A stretch of DNA of 64,000 nucleotides from Candidatus Aenigmatarchaeota archaeon (GCA_030018415.1 JASEGC010000001.1:471033-535032); one strand, 5' to 3'. Shown: positions 18,964-29,125, counted from the first letter of the stretch. Notes: generated by a model not told the origin, from the letters alone. Made by a program: numbers and translations.

Positions 18964-21797
18964 TGCTTACTGGGCGTGTTGTCTTCAGAAAGTTGGTGAG
19001 GGGATACAGAATACTCAAAAAAAGAAAGACAATAGCACCTAGAGTAGAACAAATCCCAATTTCTTTTCCAGCACAGCTACCAACAAAACCTCTAGAAGTT
19101 ACTGGTGAGGTTAGACTTCTTCCTCCAGAAAAACCAGAATTGGAAGGAATCGAGATCCCACCCTTCAAGGGCAGGTTGGTAACTAAAGCTGGGTTGGAGG
19201 AAGAGGGGGTTGAAGAAGCTTTTGAAGCTACATATCCTTTGATACCAGAAAAACCAAAGAAAGGCGAACCGATATTCGCTTACGCACAGATTAAATGGAA
19301 TCCAGAAAGAAATCGATATGAATACCTCGTCTATCAACCTACACTTTCTCCGGAAACAAAGAGGCTGTTTCTCAAGATCAAAAGATTGTTGGAAGAAAAA
19401 CTGGACGTGGATCTAACCAAATTGAAAGAAACCGAGGCAAGAGAGTACCTGACCAAGCAAAGTTCTGAGTTGATGGAATATTTCAGGATAAAGTTGACAG
19501 AGACAGAAAAACAGATTCTCGGCTATTACATAGACAGAGACTTTTTGGGACTAGGCGTTATAGAACCGCTCATCCGTGACCCAGAGATAGAAGATATAAG
19601 TTGTGACGGCGTCGGTATACCAATCTATGTTTTTCATAGAAACCCGATACTTGGCTCAATGCCGACTAATATCGTTTTCAATTCAAGCGAGGAACTCGAT
19701 TCTTATCTGGTTCGATTAGCACAGTTATGTGGTCAGGCTATATCCGTGATAGATCCTTTATTGGACGGAACTCTTCCAGATGGTTCAAGAATACAGGCGA
19801 CATTAGGAACGGATATAGCGAGAAGAGGATCTAATTTTTCAATAAGAAAGTTCACTAAATTTCCCTTTACTCCAACACACCTTCTCAAGTACGGAACCGT
19901 TGACATAAAAACATTGGCATACCTCTGGTTGGCTGTAGATTATGGTTGTAGTGTTCTGGTATCTGGAGGAACGGCAACGGGAAAGACCGTTTTTCTGAAT
20001 GTTTTATCGTTATTCATAAAACCTGAGATGAAGATAGTCAGCATAGAAGACACGGCAGAACTCAGGCTTCCACACCCACACTGGGTTCCTCACGTAGCCA
20101 GAGTTCCGATAGCCACTGAAGAAGGAAAAAGAAAGGGAGAAATCGATTTGTTCGATTTATTGAAGGAGAGTATGAGACAGAGACCAGACTACATAATCCT
20201 CGGGGAAGTGAGGGGTAAAGAGGCTTATGTCCTATTCCAGCAGATGGCATCGATACCTGGCTATGAAAAAGTGATGATTTTTAACGATAATCACTTAAGG
20301 AGGGTTCGCATCAGTCGATTGGTGAGCGGCAAAGCATATAAAACGGTAACGATCGACCCTGAAACTGAGAAAGTAAAAATTCCCCCGATAGAGTTTATAG
20401 TCGCACATACACCAACCAAAAAACTGTTCAAGATAGTCACAAAAAGCGGTAGAGAAGTTACTACGACCGGAAATCATTCTGTTTTTACATATACCGATCG
20501 CATAGAACCAATCTTAGTGGAAGAGTTGAAAGAGGGTGATAAAATTGTTATTCCATCAAAAATTCCTTGTGGGTTTAATGATGTAGAATGGTTAAATTTA
20601 ATGTCACTCTCCGATGCAAAGCTAAAAATAACACCAGAGTTCTTGCGGTTATTAGGTTATTACATATCAAAAGGTAGTATAGATACTGCCAAGAAGAACA
20701 ACTCAATCAATCTATACAACTCAAACAAAAAAATTTTGGATGATATGAGAGATTGTATCGAGAAAGTTACGAACAAAATACCGAAAGAAAGAATAACAAC
20801 TGGGTTTTCTAGTGCGACTGAATTGAGCTTCACTCATAAAACTTTTTTTGAGTTATTCAAAAGATTCTGCGGTCATGGCTCCAAGAATAAAAAAATCCCA
20901 GATTTTATTTTTGGCCTATCTAGGGAAAAAATAGGACAATTTTTATCCGCTTTATACGCTGGTGATGGATCTTTAAACAGAGAGAAATTTTCTTATCAGA
21001 CGACGTCAAAACGGTTAGCAGACGACTTGCTAACACTTTTACTCACACTTGGAATCGTGGGTCGTGTAAGAAAAAGGAAAGGACTGTATTGCATTACTTT
21101 TTACAGGAAAGACGACCAAGATAAATTCTTAGAATTTGTTAGACCCATCGGCATAGAAGTTAAGACTAAAGAAGCAGGTCGAGAATATGACCATGATGAA
21201 ATATTCGTTGATATTGTAAAATCAATAAAAATTATCAACTTAAAAAAGCCCTTGCCTGTGTATGATTTATCAGTTCCACACACTCAAAATTTCGTTGGTG
21301 GTTTTGGTGGAGTTATGCTTCACAACACAGGACACCCCTCGCTCGCTACTATACACGCCGATTCACTCGGAAAATTGATAAACAGGATGATCACTCCACC
21401 GATATCATTGCCGCCTAGTTTGCTGGAAACTCTAGATTTGATAGTCTTTCTAACGAACGTGAAGTACAGGGGAAAATACATGAGGAAAGTGGAGAGTGTG
21501 TACGAGGTTACTGGCTACGATTTCAAGAAAAAACAAATAACGACAAACTTGATCTTCGAGTGGGATCCTTCTGTTGATAAGATAATCACGAAGAACAAGA
21601 GTGTTGTCTTGAAGAAGATCGTGAAAAAAACAGGTTTGTCTGAGAAGAAAATTATCGATGAGTTGGGAAGAAGAATGGCGGTTCTTAACTGGTTACAGGA
21701 AAAAAACATAACAGATTATCGTGATGTTAGTCGGGTCATAAACCTATACTACAGTTTTCCTGAGAAGGTTTTAGACATAATAACTGGTGAAATTTGA
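18963..21797 (+). CDS. Type II/IV secretion system (pilus) ATPase with intein
   Basis: VSGGTATGKTVFLNVLSLF (Walker A), IILGEVRGKEAYVLFQQMA...TGHPSLATIHADS (His box) split by the intein. Confidence 0.92.
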   Translation: MLTGRVVFRKLVRGYRILKKRKTIAPRVEQIPISFPAQLPTKPLEVTGEVRLLPPEKPELEGIEIPPFKGRLVTKAGLEEEGVEEAFEATYPLIPEKPKKGEPIFAYAQIKWNPERNRYEYLVYQPTLSPETKRLFLKIKRLLEEKLDVDLTKLKETEAREYLTKQSSELMEYFRIKLTETEKQILGYYIDRDFLGLGVIEPLIRDPEIEDISCDGVGIPIYVFHRNPILGSMPTNIVFNSSEELDSYLVRLAQLCGQAISVIDPLLDGTLPDGSRIQATLGTDIARRGSNFSIRKFTKFPFTPTHLLKYGTVDIKTLAYLWLAVDYGCSVLVSGGTATGKTVFLNVLSLFIKPEMKIVSIEDTAELRLPHPHWVPHVARVPIATEEGKRKGEIDLFDLLKESMRQRPDYIILGEVRGKEAYVLFQQMASIPGYEKVMIFNDNHLRRVRISRLVSGKAYKTVTIDPETEKVKIPPIEFIVAHTPTKKLFKIVTKSGREVTTTGNHSVFTYTDRIEPILVEELKEGDKIVIPSKIPCGFNDVEWLNLMSLSDAKLKITPEFLRLLGYYISKGSIDTAKKNNSINLYNSNKKILDDMRDCIEKVTNKIPKERITTGFSSATELSFTHKTFFELFKRFCGHGSKNKKIPDFIFGLSREKIGQFLSALYAGDGSLNREKFSYQTTSKRLADDLLTLLLTLGIVGRVRKRKGLYCITFYRKDDQDKFLEFVRPIGIEVKTKEAGREYDHDEIFVDIVKSIKIINLKKPLPVYDLSVPHTQNFVGGFGGVMLHNTGHPSLATIHADSLGKLINRMITPPISLPPSLLETLDLIVFLTNVKYRGKYMRKVESVYEVTGYDFKKKQITTNLIFEWDPSVDKIITKNKSVVLKKIVKKTGLSEKKIIDELGRRMAVLNWLQEKNITDYRDVSRVINLYYSFPEKVLDIITGEI
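20250..21326 (+). other. Intein, LAGLIDADG endonuclease-containing, about 359 aa
   Basis: Junction FQQMA^SIPGYEKVMI...VMLHN^TGHPSL; block B GREVTTTGNHSVFTY; DOD motifs LLGYYISKGS and LSALYAGDGS; block F VYDLSVPHTQNFVGGFGGVMLHN. Confidence 0.92.
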
Positions 21798-22669
21798 TGT
21801 CCTTCTATGAAAGAATAGCGATGCGTTACTTAGATAAATATGTAGAACCGCATCTGGAACTTTTCTCTGATCTGAAGAAGGATTTGAAGAAGAGTGCAAT
21901 GAGAAAGACCCTAGAAGAATATCTCTCAACAGCTGTCCTAACATGTATCATACTCTTCGTGATTGAATTGCCACTCTTTTCATTAATTTTTTCTCTGTTG
22001 AATTTAGGTATTCTATTCAGTTTTTTCATGGCAATCACAACATCAGTCTCGATCTGTGCGTTCTTTTTTCTGATGTTCATAAACTACCCAAAATTCTTGA
22101 TCAGGGATAAGGCCCGTGAGATAGATAGAACTTTACCATTCGCTGGAATTTATTTATCGACTATCGCAAGCTCTCGTCTACCACCTCATAAAATTTTTGA
22201 AATTTTCTCTCAGTTCAGAGAATATGGAGAAATCAGTCATGAAGCCAGGAGAATTGTTGCTGACATGAAGATGTTTGGTTTAAACGTTTATGATAGTCTG
22301 GAAAAAGCTGTTGAACGTACACCATCAAAGGAGCTCAGAGATCTATTCTGGACGATACTATCGACATTAAGAGCAGGTGGTGATCTTCGCACTTACCTAC
22401 ATGAAAAATCGATGAGTTTTTTGGCTGATTACAAGAGGAGGTTGGATGAGTTTTCACGCACACTCTCTATCTACTTGGAAATCTATTTAACAGCGTTAGT
22501 TCTGGGCACGATTTTTTTCATCATACTCACTTCTGTGATGTCAGGGTTCACTGGTATGGTGGCTGAAAATATCATCCTCGTTCAATTCTTTCTTATTTTT
22601 CTCTTCGTCCCGTTGATATCGGTTGCTTTCATAATTCTCATAAAAGCAGCCACACCTGGAGGTGAATGA
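21794..22669 (+). CDS. Pilus assembly membrane protein (GspF/TadC-like)
   Basis: ATGA overlap with ATPase; FAGIYLSTIASSRLPPHKIFEIFS...RAGGDLRTYLHEKS, multiple TMs. Confidence 0.8.
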   Translation: MMSFYERIAMRYLDKYVEPHLELFSDLKKDLKKSAMRKTLEEYLSTAVLTCIILFVIELPLFSLIFSLLNLGILFSFFMAITTSVSICAFFFLMFINYPKFLIRDKAREIDRTLPFAGIYLSTIASSRLPPHKIFEIFSQFREYGEISHEARRIVADMKMFGLNVYDSLEKAVERTPSKELRDLFWTILSTLRAGGDLRTYLHEKSMSFLADYKRRLDEFSRTLSIYLEIYLTALVLGTIFFIILTSVMSGFTGMVAENIILVQFFLIFLFVPLISVAFIILIKAATPGGE

Positions 22670-23622
22670 TGGTTAAATTAGAGATGACAAGAGAGAGAAG
22701 AGTTTTGTTGATAAGTATCCTAATATCATCTTTTTTGATATTCATAGGTGTGATGAGTGGAGGAGGGGTTTTAGGAAATACTATAATCCTATCTATTTTT
22801 TTGATCGTTACCCCTCAGCTGATATTCAGCTATGTTGGTTACAGGGAGATGAAAGAGATCGAGTTACATTTCCCCCATTTCTTGAGAGACTTGGTTGAAA
22901 CAACAAGAGCTGGTATGCCCCTTCATAAAGCCATCATCTTCGCAAGTCACACGGATTATGGTCTACTCTCTAGAGAAGTGAAAAAGATGGCCAATCAGTT
23001 GTCTTGGAACGTTAACATACTGGAAGTTCTGAATCAAGCTAAAAAAAGGTTAAAAAGGAGTAAGACATTGACTAGAATTTTCAGGATCATAATCGAGACT
23101 TATAAGTCTGGGGGGGATGTGGACGAGACTTTGAACTCCGTCTCAAGCACTTTGTTAACGATACAAGATACAGAAAAAGACAGAAAAAGTATACTCAATC
23201 AATACGTCATAGCGATGTACGTCATTTCCATCGTATTCATAGGAATAATCGTCGGGATAAACTGGTTGATGGTGCCAGTGTTTGAATCTTTACTCATGCC
23301 AACTACTGCTGAAGGTGCTGTCGTAGGTATTATTGCCGACCCATGTGGTGTTTGCGTGGGTAGGAGTGGTGGTTCATGCTTACCTTGCAACATGTATGCC
23401 GGCATCTGCTCGATGTTCGGTGTAAAGAGTACTGGTATCAGTTGCTATTACTTAGGCATGTTTTTTTCAATCAGCATCATGCAGGCTGTGATGGGTGGGA
23501 TAGTTGCTGGACAGATAGGAGAGGATTCTGTGAAGGCTGGCTTTAAACATAGCATTATACTGGTGAGCCTAACTTTTGGTGCATACTTCATCATCATTTA
23601 TCTAGGTTTAATGGGTGGTTGA
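22666..23622 (+). CDS. Pilus assembly membrane protein (GspF/TadC-like), second copy
   Basis: LHFPHFLRDLVETTRAGMPLHKAIIFAS...YKSGGDVDETLNSVSSTL. Confidence 0.8.
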   Translation: MMVKLEMTRERRVLLISILISSFLIFIGVMSGGGVLGNTIILSIFLIVTPQLIFSYVGYREMKEIELHFPHFLRDLVETTRAGMPLHKAIIFASHTDYGLLSREVKKMANQLSWNVNILEVLNQAKKRLKRSKTLTRIFRIIIETYKSGGDVDETLNSVSSTLLTIQDTEKDRKSILNQYVIAMYVISIVFIGIIVGINWLMVPVFESLLMPTTAEGAVVGIIADPCGVCVGRSGGSCLPCNMYAGICSMFGVKSTGISCYYLGMFFSISIMQAVMGGIVAGQIGEDSVKAGFKHSIILVSLTFGAYFIIIYLGLMGG

Positions 23623-24145
23623 AATAAAGGCACAACTTACCATCCAATATCTAGCATCTTTTATCTTCTTTATTGGTTTGGTAGTGTTAGTTTATTTGGC
23701 GTATTCTGCCAACATCCCGAGGTTCGTAAAAGAAGTAGAGAAAGAGAATATATATTCAAAAGCCTATCAACTCTCTGAGGTATTGGTGAACAATCCTGGA
23801 GAACCTGCAGACTGGAATGACATAATCGATATTAAAAGATTAGGACTCTCTGATCAATATTGGAATAAATCAAACTTGATCTCAAACCTTAAAGTACAAC
23901 AATTGAGTGGGTTAAACTGTTATCACAATGATGAACATTTTAAAAGAGTACAAGGTTTTTTGGATTTGAACAGATCTTTCTCGATATTTATTTTTAACAT
24001 CACTGAGGATGGCAACAGACAACTTCTGTTTGATTGTGTTCCTTCTGCCTTTCCAAGAGCAGCAGTGAACGCTACAGTAAAACGTATCGCAACCTTGAAC
24101 AACTCTGGAAAGATGGAACTGGCTGAAATAATCGTGCAGATGTGA
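23615..24145 (+). CDS. Pilus operon protein with N-terminal TM
   Basis: KAQLTIQYLASFIFFIGLVVLVYLAYSANIPRF; overlaps preceding gene. Confidence 0.6.
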   Translation: MVEIKAQLTIQYLASFIFFIGLVVLVYLAYSANIPRFVKEVEKENIYSKAYQLSEVLVNNPGEPADWNDIIDIKRLGLSDQYWNKSNLISNLKVQQLSGLNCYHNDEHFKRVQGFLDLNRSFSIFIFNITEDGNRQLLFDCVPSAFPRAAVNATVKRIATLNNSGKMELAEIIVQM

Positions 24146-24149
24146 TGAG

Positions 24150-24551
24150 ATGAAGGGTATAATGAGTATAATAGAGGTCATGATAACAGGAATGATACTT
24201 TTCGTCGCTTTCCTACACTTTTTCCCTCAATACGTCGTTAGATCTAAATGGGATAAGGCTTTGTTGGTGATAAAGGTTAGGGATACACTCAACACTATAG
24301 ACAGGTTAAACAAGACTTACGACTTTGCAATGGATAATGACGAATTTAATGATTTTATGAACCGTATATTCTTGCCAGAAAAGACTGGTGGTGTTGTTGT
24401 ATGGTGGAAAGTAGTAGAAGGCGATATCACAGTTCCCTATCAAATACCATATTTTACAGAAGGATACAAGGAATCTATGGTTGACGTGTACAACACAACG
24501 ACAGGACTAAAAATCTACAGTTTCACTATAGGAATAGGATATCCTTACTGA
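24150..24551 (+). CDS. Pilus operon small protein with N-terminal TM
   Basis: MKGIMSIIEVMITGMILFVAFLHFFPQYV. Confidence 0.55.
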   Translation: MKGIMSIIEVMITGMILFVAFLHFFPQYVVRSKWDKALLVIKVRDTLNTIDRLNKTYDFAMDNDEFNDFMNRIFLPEKTGGVVVWWKVVEGDITVPYQIPYFTEGYKESMVDVYNTTTGLKIYSFTIGIGYPY

Positions 24552-26417
24552 TCATCTTAATCTAACAGCTTCTAAGTTCTTCGGTGCCATTGTCTCTATT
24601 CTGAATAATTTATGAAGAGATCTGGCTAAATTGATTGGCCTTGTGTTATCACCATGACATACCAGTATCCTCTCTGGCTTTGATTTCAATCTATGGACGA
24701 AGTTGATGAGTTGATTAACATCACAATGCCCACTCAATCCCTCGATAGTCTGGACTTCTAACTTCAACTTCATTATTTGGGTCTTACCTTCGACAGTGAA
24801 AGGAATCTCTCTCCAACCTTTCTGTATTCTCCTTCCCATAGTTCCTTCGCCTTGGTAACCGACGAAGATCAGGGTATTGTTTTTATTCTCACCCAAAGCT
24901 TTCAAGTGCTCCATAGCCGGCCCACCAGTAAGCATACCAGAAGTCGAGATTATAACAGAAGGCTTCTCATTCCACACTTTTTCTCTTTCTTGGGAAGATG
25001 TTACCCTCTTGAAGATTTCATTCATGAAGGGGTTGTTGCCTTGAAAGATTTTTCTTTCCATATCCATCGACATGTATTCTGGGTAAGCTGTATGCACGGC
25101 TGTAGCATCCCAGATCATACCGTCGATGAAAACAGGGTATTCAAACTTATTTTCGGAGAGAATAGCCATTACTTCCTGTCCTCTTCCCACGGCAAACGAT
25201 GGGATCAGTACTTGTCCCCCTCTCTCCATCGTCCTGTTTATTGTGTCGAGTAAAAATTGTTCAGATTCTTCTCTGCGTGGCATTACATCTTCTGACCCTC
25301 CGTACGTGGATTCTATTATTAGCGTTTCTATCCTCTGGAAGTTTGTGAATGCCGGATCGAACAGTCTTGTCTTTCCGAATTTTATATCTCCAGTGAACAC
25401 TATGTTGTGCAGGCCTTGACCGACGTGGAGATGAATTTGTGCAGAACCGAGTAAATGTCCTGCTTGCTGAAAAGTTAGTCTCGTATCAGGACCGACATCA
25501 GAGACTTCATCGTATTCTAGTGTAATGGAATGCTTGACAGCTTCTTTCACGCCTTTAGCTGTGAAGGGTGGTTGAACCCCATTCCTTTGTAAAACATCGA
25601 TGTAGTCCAGACAAAGCATAGTAAATAGATCAAGACAAGGAGTTGTGCAGTAGAACGGACCATCATAACCATACTCATACAGATAAGGCACCATACCGCA
25701 GTGGTCGAGATGGGGGTGAGATACTATGATTCCATCTAGTTCACTCGGATCAAACTCTTTTACCTGCAAGTAAGGGAATCTACTGCTTTCATCCCCACCA
25801 ACATTAACACCACACTCTATTAGAATTTTTGATTTTGGCGTCTCCACTAGATTACAAGATCTACCAACTTCTCTCCATCCTCCTAAGCAGACAATCCTGA
25901 CCCAATCTCTTTTCGTCTCTCTTTCTGTGAAAATGTTCTTCCCAACCTTTTTTAAGAAAGTCTTTCTCCATTTCGTTTCTTTGTACAATAAGTCTCTTAT
26001 TGATCTTACGATTCTCGACGTAATCTCAGGAACTCTCTCTATCCTAGGAACCCATAAAGTTTTTTCTTTTATTTCTTTGAATGTTTCTCCGCCTCTCCCG
26101 ATGACCAATCCAGGTTTTTCTGCCGTGATTATAACAAGACTTCTTTCCGGCTCAAAACGAATATCTTTAACTTTTGCTTCCTCAGGCACAATTTCCATGA
26201 TGATTTTTTTCGCATCTTCTGGCGAAAGGGATAGAGTGCTATCAGGTCTAACCTCTATCCTCTTCTTCAACTCTTGAACTATACTCTTGACTTGTTCTGA
26301 TGCATCAAGGAAGAAGAATTTATCCTTTGTGTAAACTACTATCTCACATCCTTCCAATTCTATTCTATCGACTACTTCTTTCGGTAGACTTGACTTTACT
26401 TTTTCCAGAATTTCCAT
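24552..26417 (-). CDS. aCPSF1-type KH-domain beta-CASP ribonuclease
   Basis: KH domains then VVSHPHLDHCGMVPYL...VFTGDIKFG...IIESTYGG...STSGMLTGGP...SGHCDVNQL. Confidence 0.93.
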   Translation of the reverse strand: MEILEKVKSSLPKEVVDRIELEGCEIVVYTKDKFFFLDASEQVKSIVQELKKRIEVRPDSTLSLSPEDAKKIIMEIVPEEAKVKDIRFEPERSLVIITAEKPGLVIGRGGETFKEIKEKTLWVPRIERVPEITSRIVRSIRDLLYKETKWRKTFLKKVGKNIFTERETKRDWVRIVCLGGWREVGRSCNLVETPKSKILIECGVNVGGDESSRFPYLQVKEFDPSELDGIIVSHPHLDHCGMVPYLYEYGYDGPFYCTTPCLDLFTMLCLDYIDVLQRNGVQPPFTAKGVKEAVKHSITLEYDEVSDVGPDTRLTFQQAGHLLGSAQIHLHVGQGLHNIVFTGDIKFGKTRLFDPAFTNFQRIETLIIESTYGGSEDVMPRREESEQFLLDTINRTMERGGQVLIPSFAVGRGQEVMAILSENKFEYPVFIDGMIWDATAVHTAYPEYMSMDMERKIFQGNNPFMNEIFKRVTSSQEREKVWNEKPSVIISTSGMLTGGPAMEHLKALGENKNNTLIFVGYQGEGTMGRRIQKGWREIPFTVEGKTQIMKLKLEVQTIEGLSGHCDVNQLINFVHRLKSKPERILVCHGDNTRPINLARSLHKLFRIETMAPKNLEAVRLR

Positions 26418-26433
26418 TCTATTACCTAGAGGG

Positions 26434-27081
26434 TCACTTCTTTATACCTTCTAGTATCTTTTCAACTTCAGCTTCTTTTAACATCCTGAAGCCATTTTTG
26501 TCTATAACTGCAACGTCTATACCTTTTCCACCAGATCCTATATCTCTTTCGATCGCAGCTTTAACTGTCATAACCGCGAGTTTTTTACATTCATCAATCG
26601 AAAGACTTTCCTTGTACTGACTTTCGAGTACTCCAAAAGCTATCGGAGAGCCTGAACCTGTGGCAAAAAATTTCTTCTCTTCTAACGAAGAACCATCAGG
26701 ATGTAGGATGAAAAGGTTTGGACCTCTTTCATCGTAACCAGCTAATATCAATTGAACCATATAAGGGAAGAAACTCCATCTCCCCCCGTAGAGGATGTTA
26801 GACAATAAAGTTGCTGCGGCTTTCACGGGTATTCTTTTTCTTGTCCTCAGTTCAAACAGTTTTGATTCAGCAGTCAAGTATCTTGTCAGGGCCTGAACAT
26901 CCCCGACCATGCCAGCCTGAGTCATCGCAATGTGTGGCATTATCTCCACTATTTTTACATCTTCTTTCGATGCAACTAGGTATCCCATCGTTGCCTTTTT
27001 CTCAGCTGCTAATACTACACCATCTTTACAAACGATTCCAACAGTTGTAGTACCACTCTTCACTCCTTTCAAGGAAAACAC
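26434..27081 (-). CDS. psmB: Proteasome beta subunit
   Basis: GVKSGTTTVGIVCKDGVVLAAEKKATMGYLVASK. Confidence 0.92.
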   Translation of the reverse strand: MFSLKGVKSGTTTVGIVCKDGVVLAAEKKATMGYLVASKEDVKIVEIMPHIAMTQAGMVGDVQALTRYLTAESKLFELRTRKRIPVKAAATLLSNILYGGRWSFFPYMVQLILAGYDERGPNLFILHPDGSSLEEKKFFATGSGSPIAFGVLESQYKESLSIDECKKLAVMTVKAAIERDIGSGGKGIDVAVIDKNGFRMLKEAEVEKILEGIKK

Positions 27082-27127
27082 CCAGAATTCATATAATTTT
27101 TAAATATTGATATTTAAATAGTTTGAG

Positions 27128-28570
27128 TTAATAAGCCCTTGCAAGATAAACGACTTCTTTTGCCTTTTCACCACAATAGATGCAACCAGAAAACAATTTT
27201 TCTTTCTTGAATGGGATTACTCTTATCGTCGCACCAGTTTCTTCTTTGATTTTTTCCTCACATTTCTGATTGGAACACCAACATGCCCTTATGAACCCAC
27301 CTTTCTTGTCTAGAGTATGCTCGAGCTCATCGAACGTCTTGACGGTAGTTATGTGATCATTCAAGAATTTTTTCGCTTTGTTAAACAGATCTTTTTGTAT
27401 CTCGTCCAGAGTTTTCATGATTTTTTTTGTGAGATTTTTCTCCTTAACTACAATTTTTTCAAAATTATCTCTTCTCACTATAATCACTTGTTTCTTCTGA
27501 ATATCTTTTGGTCCTATTTCTATTCTCAATGGAATACCCTTCAATTCCCATTCGTTGAATTTCCATCCTGGTGTGTATTCAATTCGATCATCGAGAATAA
27601 CTCTTAAGTTTTCTTTTTCTAATTTTTGTTTCATCTCTTTAGCTTTTTTTAGAACTTTTATTTTATCTGTTGTTCTGTAGTAAATTGGTACTATCACAAC
27701 ATGCGCATAAGTTATCTGTGGTGGCATTATCAAGCCTTTATCATCGCCATGCGTCATTATCAGAGAACCGATCATCCTTGTCGAAACACCCCAAGAAGTG
27801 TTCCAGACAAAATTTTCTTTCTCGTCCTTGTCCAGAAATTTGACGGTGAAAACTCTCGAAAAGTTCTGTCCCAAGTTATGAGAAGTTCCCAACTGTATCG
27901 CTCTTTTATCAGGCATTAAAGCTTCAAGTGTTGTTGTTGTCATTGCGCCGGCGAATTTCTCTTTTTCACTCTTCTTTCCGATTAAAACTGGAATCGCTAA
28001 ATAATCTTCAATGAATCTTTGATATAATTTAAGAATGTCCATCATCATCTTATCCGCTTCTTCTTTTGTTGCATGAGCAGTGTGTCCTTCTTGCCAGAGG
28101 AATTCTGTCGTCCTGATGAAGAACTTGGTTGAAGACTCCCATCTGGTAACGTTGCACCATTGATTGATTTTTAGCGGCAAATCTCTCCAACTCCTTATCC
28201 ACTTGCTGAACGCATCATAGATTATTGTTTCACTCGTTGGTCTTATCGCCAATCTTTCCCCTAATTCTTTACCTCCTCCGATCGTTACCCATGCACACTC
28301 AGGAACAAAACCTTGGAAATGTTCTGCTTCTTTTTTCAAGAAAATTTCGGGAATGAACTGTGGGAAATAAGCATTCTTAACGCCTTGTTTTTTGAATTCT
28401 TGATCCATAATTCTCATTATATTTTCCCAGATTGCATAACCGTTCGGTTTAATAACCATACATCCTTGGACTGGAGCATAATCTGCCAATTCAGCCTTTT
28501 GAACGACTTGGTTATACCAATCAGAGAAATCTTTCGATTTTTTTACAGTTATTCCTAATTGTTCTGACAT
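27128..28570 (-). CDS. proS: Prolyl-tRNA synthetase
   Basis: DFSDWYNQVVQKAELADYAPVQGCMVIKPNGYAIWENI...RPTSETIIYDAFSKW...FLWQEGHTAHAT. Confidence 0.94.
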   Translation of the reverse strand: MSEQLGITVKKSKDFSDWYNQVVQKAELADYAPVQGCMVIKPNGYAIWENIMRIMDQEFKKQGVKNAYFPQFIPEIFLKKEAEHFQGFVPECAWVTIGGGKELGERLAIRPTSETIIYDAFSKWIRSWRDLPLKINQWCNVTRWESSTKFFIRTTEFLWQEGHTAHATKEEADKMMMDILKLYQRFIEDYLAIPVLIGKKSEKEKFAGAMTTTTLEALMPDKRAIQLGTSHNLGQNFSRVFTVKFLDKDEKENFVWNTSWGVSTRMIGSLIMTHGDDKGLIMPPQITYAHVVIVPIYYRTTDKIKVLKKAKEMKQKLEKENLRVILDDRIEYTPGWKFNEWELKGIPLRIEIGPKDIQKKQVIIVRRDNFEKIVVKEKNLTKKIMKTLDEIQKDLFNKAKKFLNDHITTVKTFDELEHTLDKKGGFIRACWCSNQKCEEKIKEETGATIRVIPFKKEKLFSGCIYCGEKAKEVVYLARAY

Positions 28571-28615
28571 GCTATCATTTTATAATGATCTTTGAATTCT
28601 TGTTAAAATAACCTA

Positions 28616-28722
28616 TGGGGAAGCCGTGATTTGAACACGGGTCACCAACTGGCCTGGAATTTTCTCCCAAGGCTGGCATAATAGACCATTATAGGCCTTA
28701 ATGCTAACTATACTACTTCCCC
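28616..28722 (-). tRNA. tRNA-Pro(TGG) with two introns (D-loop about 28688-28705; 37/38 at 28651-28665)
   Basis: GGGGAAG/CTTCCCC acceptor; mature GGGGAAGTAGTATAGTTGGTCTATTATGCCAGCCTTGGGAGTTGGTGACCCGTGTTCAAATCACGGCTTCCCCA; 37/38 BHB: CCAGC/GUUGG, CUUG/CAGG, bulges GG^A and CC^A, GAA/UUC. Confidence 0.85.
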
Positions 28723-29055
28723 AATTTTTCAACATTCTTTAAAAATTTCGATTCTTTCATTAATGGTTGTATTTGGAGGGCATTTAGTTTAGGGATTTTT
28801 TCGGTAATTTCTCTCTCAAACTTCTCTAAATTATTTTTAATAAATCTTAATCTCTGAATTCTTAATTTTTTAATTCTAATTATCCTACTCTTATGACTTT
28901 TTGAAATATTATTGACCGTAGAAAAAGTTAGGAGTAATTTATCAATTTGGAAGGCATTCACCGATCATTCCAATCATAAGAGAATTTGATGAGTTAAGTA
29001 TTAAAAAGTTTCTATTTTTTCCCTCTTCTCTTGCATTTTTAACAGCGGGGCATAT

Positions 29056-29125
29056 CGTATACGATATCCAGTAAAGTTTAGAATCAATTTCGTATACGAT
29101 ATCCAGTAAAGTTTAGAATCAATTT
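29056..29125. repeat. Tandem direct repeat, 2 x 35 bp, with palindromic core
   Basis: CGTATACGATATCCAGTAAAGTTTAGAATCAATTT x2; the first copy overlaps the 16-bp perfect palindrome ATATCGTATACGATAT (29052-29067). Confidence 0.95.

Noticed and set aside
28713-28961. 82-aa ORF overlapping tRNA-Pro
   Set aside because: Overlaps the tRNA 5' end; Lys/Leu-rich low-complexity sequence without recognisable family
29052-29125. CRISPR array
   Set aside because: Two perfectly adjacent repeat units with no spacers between them
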